Assembly (NCBI GenBank): GCA_035934535.1
Contig: DASYXS010000150.1
Coordinates: forward strand, 1 to 10,164
Direction: 5' to 3'
Source: DASSJF01 sp035934535
GTDB lineage: Bacteria; Sysuimicrobiota; Sysuimicrobiia; Sysuimicrobiales; Segetimicrobiaceae
DNA length: 10,164 nt
The position numbers and the translations under genes were made by a program. The notes under the pieces are model-generated. The model did not search any database. It had not been told where the DNA came from and saw nothing but the letters and a program-made list of their open reading frames with translations. This document shows, one piece after another, positions 6,134 through 10,164 of the stretch; positions within the stretch are counted from its first letter, which is position 1; every line of letters begins with the position of its first letter.

Positions 6134-7768
6134 TCAGGCGGGGCCGCGCCGGTGCATCGCATGCAGGCGGCGCATGACGCCGCTGCCGCCCTCGCCGAAA
6201 TACCGCGCCAATTCGACGTAGTCCGCGTATAGTCCGTCATAAACCTGGCGAGCCGCCTCGTCGGGCCGGTAGACGACGCGCTCCACGCTGCCCATCCGGC
6301 GGATGACGTCCGTCATGTCAGGCGCCTCCTCCGCCGCGGCCACGGCGTAGACCGCCGCGCCGACGGCCGACGCGTCGGGCACGCGCGCCGCCGCGATCGG
6401 CCGCCCGGTCACGTCCGCGGTGATCTGCAGCAGCAGCGCATTGCGCTCGGCCAGACCGCCGCAGGCGTGGACGCCCGTCACCGGCACGCCGCCGGCCTCG
6501 AACGTCTCGATGACCCGGCGGGTGCCATAGGCCGTGGCCTCGAGCAGCGCCCGGTAGATCTCGGCCGGCTCGGTGGTCAGCGTGAGGCCCAGGACCGCTC
6601 CCGACAACTCGCCGTCAACCAGCGGCGTCCGGCATCCGTTCCACCAGTCGAGGGCAAGCAGGCCCGATGCGCCCGGGGCGATCCGGGCGGCCTCCTCCCC
6701 CAGCCGCTCGAACGCAACGCCCTCCTCGTATCGCGCGGGAACCGCGGTGCGCACGAACCACAAAAAGATGTCGCCGACGGACGCCTGCCCGGCTTCGTAC
6801 CCGAACGATCCCGGCAGGATGCCGTCCGCCACCACGCCCGAGATCCCCCGCACCGGCAGCCGGCGGGGGTCCACGAGCATATGGCAGGTCGAGGTCCCCA
6901 TAATCATGACGAGCTGGCCCGCCTCGTGCACGCCCAACGCCGGCACGGCCGCGTGCGCGTCGATCACCGCGACGGCAACGGGCGTACCGGCCCGCAACCC
7001 GGTGCGCGACGCCCAGGCCGGGACGAGCCCGCCCGCCTGTGTTCCCACCGGACGCGGGGCGTCCGCCAGACGGTCCAGCAGGCCCGGCAGCGCCGGGTCG
7101 AGCCGGCGCCAGAACTCACGGGGAGGATACCCGCTGTCCTTCTGCCAGTGCGCCTTGTACCCGGCCTGGCCGGCGCTGCGCACCTCCGCCCCCGTCAACT
7201 GCCACACCAGCCAATCGCCGCCCTCGATCCAGCGGGCCGCGGCGCGGGACAGCGCCCCCGGCGCCTCTGCCAGGAGCTGCCACCCTTTCGCCCACATCCA
7301 CTCCGACGACGTCTTGCCTCCGTAGAGCGCCAGGAACTCGCCGCCCGGCGCCGCGGCGTGGGCATTGATGCGGTCGGCGTACGGCTGCGCGGCGTGATGC
7401 TTCCAGAGCTTCGGCCACGCGTGCGGCTCGCGCGCAAAGTCGGCGAGCAGGCACAACGGGGTGCCGTCGGCCGTCGACGGTAGGACCGTGCAGGACGTGA
7501 AGTCGATCCCGATCGCGGCGACGTCCGCGGGGTCGCCCGCGCCGACCATCGCGCGCAGGAGCGTCTCCGCCGCCGCGAGCCAGTCCGCGGGATGCTGAAG
7601 CGCCCAATCCGGCGGCAGGCGCGTGGCGCCGCCGGGCAGCGCGCGGTCCAGCACGCCGTGCGGGTACGGTGATGCGGCGGTCGAGAGCACGCGTCCGGTG
7701 CCGGCGTCCACCAGCACGGCGCGCGCCGATTCGGTGCCGAAGTCGAGACCGATCGCGCAGCGGCCCAT
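6134..7768 (-). CDS. araB: Ribulokinase, AraB-type FGGY carbohydrate kinase
   Basis: 544-residue cytoplasmic kinase phosphorylating ribulose (L-ribulose in the classical arabinose pathway; AraB enzymes also accept D-ribulose) at O5 with ATP. Motifs that separate AraB from xylulokinase and glycerol kinase are all visible: LDFGTESARAVLVD (8-21), GIDFTSCTVLP (87-97), YGGKTSSEWMWAKG (149-162), EGGDWLVWQLTG (182-193), VIDAHA (269-274) with the predicted catalytic Asp270, MIMGTSTCHM (288-297), and the C-terminal ACGGLAERN (435-443) of the ATP-binding half. The length is near the 550-570 usual for AraB. The start ATG lies 9 bases past the isomerase stop and no clear ribosome binding site is present, so translation is probably coupled. 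It is the last gene of the operon seen here. Fuculokinase- or other ketose-specific variants are the main alternative for substrate. Confidence 0.92.
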   Translation of the reverse strand: MGRCAIGLDFGTESARAVLVDAGTGRVLSTAASPYPHGVLDRALPGGATRLPPDWALQHPADWLAAAETLLRAMVGAGDPADVAAIGIDFTSCTVLPSTADGTPLCLLADFAREPHAWPKLWKHHAAQPYADRINAHAAAPGGEFLALYGGKTSSEWMWAKGWQLLAEAPGALSRAAARWIEGGDWLVWQLTGAEVRSAGQAGYKAHWQKDSGYPPREFWRRLDPALPGLLDRLADAPRPVGTQAGGLVPAWASRTGLRAGTPVAVAVIDAHAAVPALGVHEAGQLVMIMGTSTCHMLVDPRRLPVRGISGVVADGILPGSFGYEAGQASVGDIFLWFVRTAVPARYEEGVAFERLGEEAARIAPGASGLLALDWWNGCRTPLVDGELSGAVLGLTLTTEPAEIYRALLEATAYGTRRVIETFEAGGVPVTGVHACGGLAERNALLLQITADVTGRPIAAARVPDASAVGAAVYAVAAAEEAPDMTDVIRRMGSVERVVYRPDEAARQVYDGLYADYVELARYFGEGGSGVMRRLHAMHRRGPA

Positions 7769-7777
7769 CGGACGGGC

Positions 7778-9193
7778 CTAGGCGAACACGCAATAGTCGA
7801 TCCCGAACATCTTCGCCGCCCAGACGAGGTCCTCGACGTAGTCGCCGTACACGCCGTGAATGTGGTTGCTGTCGTACTCTGACAGAAACACGTCGGGCGC
7901 CACCCGGAACCGCGCAAACGCGTGCGGCCACACCGGCGTCGTCGCCGCGGCCTTCCGCTGCACGATCTCGGGCGAAAACTCGACGAACTGGCCGGGCACG
8001 ATCGCCAGCCAGTACTTCCCCTGCCGGCGCGCGAGGCGCGCGAGCGTCACCGGCCCCGGCGCGGCGACGTGCATCACGGACGCGCCGCCGGCAGGGAAGT
8101 AGACGTCCGCGGGGTACAGGTGAACGCGGCTCAGATTCACGGCCGGGTCGAACGACCGGCCGGCGAAGTACGTCGCGTGCTCCCCGGAGTTGCAGAGGTC
8201 CCACACGTCGTCCTCGGCGTCGTAGTGCCGCACGTCCGCGAACAGCACCGGCGTGCCCGCAATGTGCTTGAAGATCTCCATGGTCAGGGCGCCGTCGCTG
8301 TCCGCCTCGGTCGCGCAGACGATCGGGTCGTGCGGCCCTTCCCAGTCGTAGGGATCGTTGAGCAGCGCCTCGGCCACGTCCATCGTCGCGAAGTTGTTCG
8401 TCATCTCGGGCTGCCCCTTGATGCCGCAGAAGGCGCACCGCCACTCGTCGAGCAGCTCGCGCACGGCGAGGTACGACTTCAGCTGCCGGCGCAGCAACGC
8501 CGGGGTCAGCAACTTGTCGTCGTAGTGGATCGTGGCGCCGTTCCGCTCGAGCCAGGCGATGCCCGGGGCGACCCTGGCATCCGGGATCGCCTCGCTGCGC
8601 CGGACGATCTCGTACTGGTCAATGTGCTCGATGTCGATGCCGAACTGCCGCTGCCACTGGTCGAGCGCGGGGACCGCCGTGTACATTCCCATCGACCGTC
8701 CGCCGATCAGGCCGTAGACCTCGCCCCGCAGACGGTTCTTCGCCGCCGCCGGACGCAGGAACCGCAGGACCCGCTCAAAGACCGGATAGTCAGCGATGTC
8801 GCCCGAGATGCGGCCGTGGAAGACGCCGACCTGATCAAGGCTGCCGGCCGCGGCCAGCATGGCGACGAGGCCCGGGTACTGCGGGTTCACGTTGCTGAGC
8901 AGGAGAATCGGGTGCGGCACAAACTTCGAGGCGATCGCGGAGAAGTGCGGAAACGCCCAGATGCCGTAGTTGAAGATCACGGCTTCGACGCCCTGCGCGG
9001 CGAGGTAGCGGGCCTCCTGCTGCGCGAGATCCGTGGTCCAGACGATGTCCCGGCCCGCCACGACGTCCCAGCCGGCCTGTTCCAGGCGTCCGCCGAGCCG
9101 CTCCTGGAATCCGCGGGTGATCGGAAGCAGGCTCTCGTGCATGTGCGGCCGGCCGTCGGAAAAGGTCAAGATTCCCACTTTCGGGCGCTTCAT
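7778..9193 (-). CDS. L-fucose/arabinose isomerase family protein (FucI-like, short form)
   Basis: 471-residue cytoplasmic aldose-ketose isomerase of the FucI/AraA fold, probably Mn-dependent. Metal ligands fit the E. coli FucI pattern: Glu296 in ATEADSDG and Asp320 in LFADVRHYD, 24 residues apart exactly as Glu337/Asp361 in FucI. A C-terminal His (444 or 446 in SNHIHGVYGD) would match His528. Other conserved-looking stretches are NYGIWAFPHFS (75-85), GLIGGRSMGMYT (161-172) and CAFCGIKGQPEMTNNFATMD (253-272). It is much shorter than E. coli FucI (about 590) and belongs with the roughly 470-residue COG2407 proteins. The ATG at 9193 is chosen because GAGGGGG lies 7 bases upstream and MKRPKVGILTFSDGR starts the fold; the longer open frame reaching 9934 only crosses the permease. 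With AraB next door, arabinose to ribulose is the likeliest reaction; L-fucose is also possible. Confidence 0.88.
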   Translation of the reverse strand: MKRPKVGILTFSDGRPHMHESLLPITRGFQERLGGRLEQAGWDVVAGRDIVWTTDLAQQEARYLAAQGVEAVIFNYGIWAFPHFSAIASKFVPHPILLLSNVNPQYPGLVAMLAAAGSLDQVGVFHGRISGDIADYPVFERVLRFLRPAAAKNRLRGEVYGLIGGRSMGMYTAVPALDQWQRQFGIDIEHIDQYEIVRRSEAIPDARVAPGIAWLERNGATIHYDDKLLTPALLRRQLKSYLAVRELLDEWRCAFCGIKGQPEMTNNFATMDVAEALLNDPYDWEGPHDPIVCATEADSDGALTMEIFKHIAGTPVLFADVRHYDAEDDVWDLCNSGEHATYFAGRSFDPAVNLSRVHLYPADVYFPAGGASVMHVAAPGPVTLARLARRQGKYWLAIVPGQFVEFSPEIVQRKAAATTPVWPHAFARFRVAPDVFLSEYDSNHIHGVYGDYVEDLVWAAKMFGIDYCVFA

Positions 9194-9243
9194 CTCACGG
9201 CCCCCTCTGCGCGCCGGCCGCGTTCGTCCGATCCACCGTCGCG

Positions 9244-10158
9244 CTACCCCTTGATGCCGGTCATCGTGATGCCCTGCGTAAAGTAGCGCTGCAGCAGGAA
9301 GAACGCGATCAGCGCCGGGGCGGTCGCCATGACCGCCGACGCCAGCGGCGGCCCGAACGCCGGCGCCGACCCGCTCGTGCCGGCCTGGGCGCCCATGTAC
9401 TGCGCGATCCCGACCGGCAGCGTGCGCGCGCGATCGCTGCTGGTGGCGATCAGCGGCCAGAGAAAGTTGTTCCACGAACTGACGAACGTGAGCGCCGCGA
9501 CGGCGGCCATCGACGGCCGGCTCAGCGGCAGCACGACGCGGGAGAAGACTTGAAGATCGCCGGCGCCGTCGATGCGCGCGGCCTCTTCCAGTTCCGCCGG
9601 GATGTTCAGGAAGAACTGGCGCATCAGAAACACGCCGGTCACGTTTGCGGTCGTGGGCAGGATCAGCGCCTGAAACGTGTCCAGCATCCGCCATTCGGCG
9701 AACAGGACGAACAGGGGGATCACGGTCACCTGGATCGGCACGAGCAGCATGGAAATGATCGTGGCGTAGATCACACCGCTCCCCGGAAAGGCAAACCGCG
9801 CGAGCGCGTAGCCGGCCATCGCGTCCAGCACGACGACGATCGCGGTGGCGATCACCGTGACGATCACGCTGTTGGCCGTCCACCGGATGAACGCGTACTT
9901 GGCCAGCACCTGCCGGAAGTTCTCGAGCGTCCACGTCTCTGGTATCCAGTGCGGCACGGCGGACAGAATCTGCCCCTCGGGTTTGAGCGACGTCGAGACC
10001 ATCCAGACGATCGGCGCGAGCGCAACGACCACCGCGGCGATCTCCGCCGCGTACAGCACCGCCGCGACGCCCTGCCGCCGCAGCGCGCGCGCGGCGGTGT
10101 CCGCGGGGCGCCTGGCCCGCACGGTGGCGGACGCGGCCGTCACGCCCGACGGGCTCAC
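9244..10158 (-). CDS. Sugar ABC transporter permease, MalG/UgpE type
   Basis: 304-residue inner-membrane subunit of a CUT1-type carbohydrate ABC importer. After a basic cytoplasmic N-terminus (about 1-30) there are six hydrophobic segments at roughly 32-54, 97-119, 129-153, 163-183, 215-237 and 272-291. The EAA loop that docks the ATPase is intact as EEAARIDGAG (191-200) followed by VVLPLSRP (208-215). The ending GITMTGIKG is typical of MalG-like proteins. The start is taken as GTG at 10156-10158. It forms a GTGA, so a TGA of an upstream partner permease (MalF-like, outside the window) may overlap it; the frame is open to the window edge, so a slightly longer N-terminus cannot be excluded. 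It lies 50 bases before the isomerase gene on the same strand, which suggests the imported sugar feeds that enzyme. Confidence 0.93.
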   Translation of the reverse strand: MSPSGVTAASATVRARRPADTAARALRRQGVAAVLYAAEIAAVVVALAPIVWMVSTSLKPEGQILSAVPHWIPETWTLENFRQVLAKYAFIRWTANSVIVTVIATAIVVVLDAMAGYALARFAFPGSGVIYATIISMLLVPIQVTVIPLFVLFAEWRMLDTFQALILPTTANVTGVFLMRQFFLNIPAELEEAARIDGAGDLQVFSRVVLPLSRPSMAAVAALTFVSSWNNFLWPLIATSSDRARTLPVGIAQYMGAQAGTSGSAPAFGPPLASAVMATAPALIAFFLLQRYFTQGITMTGIKG

Positions 10159-10164
10159 AGCGAC

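Noticed and set aside
9194..9934. Upstream in-frame extension of the isomerase frame to 9934
   Set aside because: The extension runs through the permease gene in a different frame and is Arg/Gly-rich. The isomerase has a good ribosome binding site and a family-like N-terminus at 9193.

Overview
The window is from a high-GC bacterium with compact gene spacing. I cannot name the lineage from sequence alone. GTG starts, strong AGGAGG-type ribosome binding sites on some genes, and a COG2403/carbamate kinase plus LonB-like gene set would fit a deep-branching, possibly thermophilic, Gram-positive or Chloroflexota-like group, but that is inference.

Left part (1-1786, + strand): the 3' portion of a small heat-shock protein (Hsp20), a strong GC hairpin, and then a GTPase-like protein of the cyclic 2,3-diphosphoglycerate synthetase family. 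This gene meets carbamate kinase (arcC, - strand) head-on, and the two stop codons share one CTAG palindrome.

Middle (1783-5965, - strand): arcC lies just downstream of a cold-shock protein gene whose C-terminus looks frameshifted by one base. Restoring the frame gives a normal Csp tail and places its stop a few bases before the arcC start. Upstream is about 500 bp with no convincing gene but several perfect hairpins. Then comes a large LonB-like ATP-dependent protease with a complete Ser-Lys dyad and an Arg in place of the P-loop Lys. Its start codon overlaps the stop of a previously untracked 22-codon hydrophobic ORF that has an ideal ribosome binding site. A 9-bp perfect hairpin sits just ahead of that site.

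Right part (6134-10164, - strand): a sugar-use operon read right to left: MalG-type ABC sugar permease, a 471-residue isomerase of the FucI/AraA superfamily (FucI-like, COG2407), and an AraB-type ribulokinase. Together they would import a sugar (probably an aldopentose such as L- or D-arabinose), isomerise it to the ketose and phosphorylate it. The partner permease, binding protein, ATPase and epimerase would lie outside the window.

No rRNA, tRNA, CRISPR array, insertion sequence or prophage was seen. The best candidates for something undescribed are the coupled hydrophobic micro-ORF with its hairpin in front of the LonB-like gene, the structured 508-bp intergenic region, and the pairing of a FucI-type isomerase with AraB.
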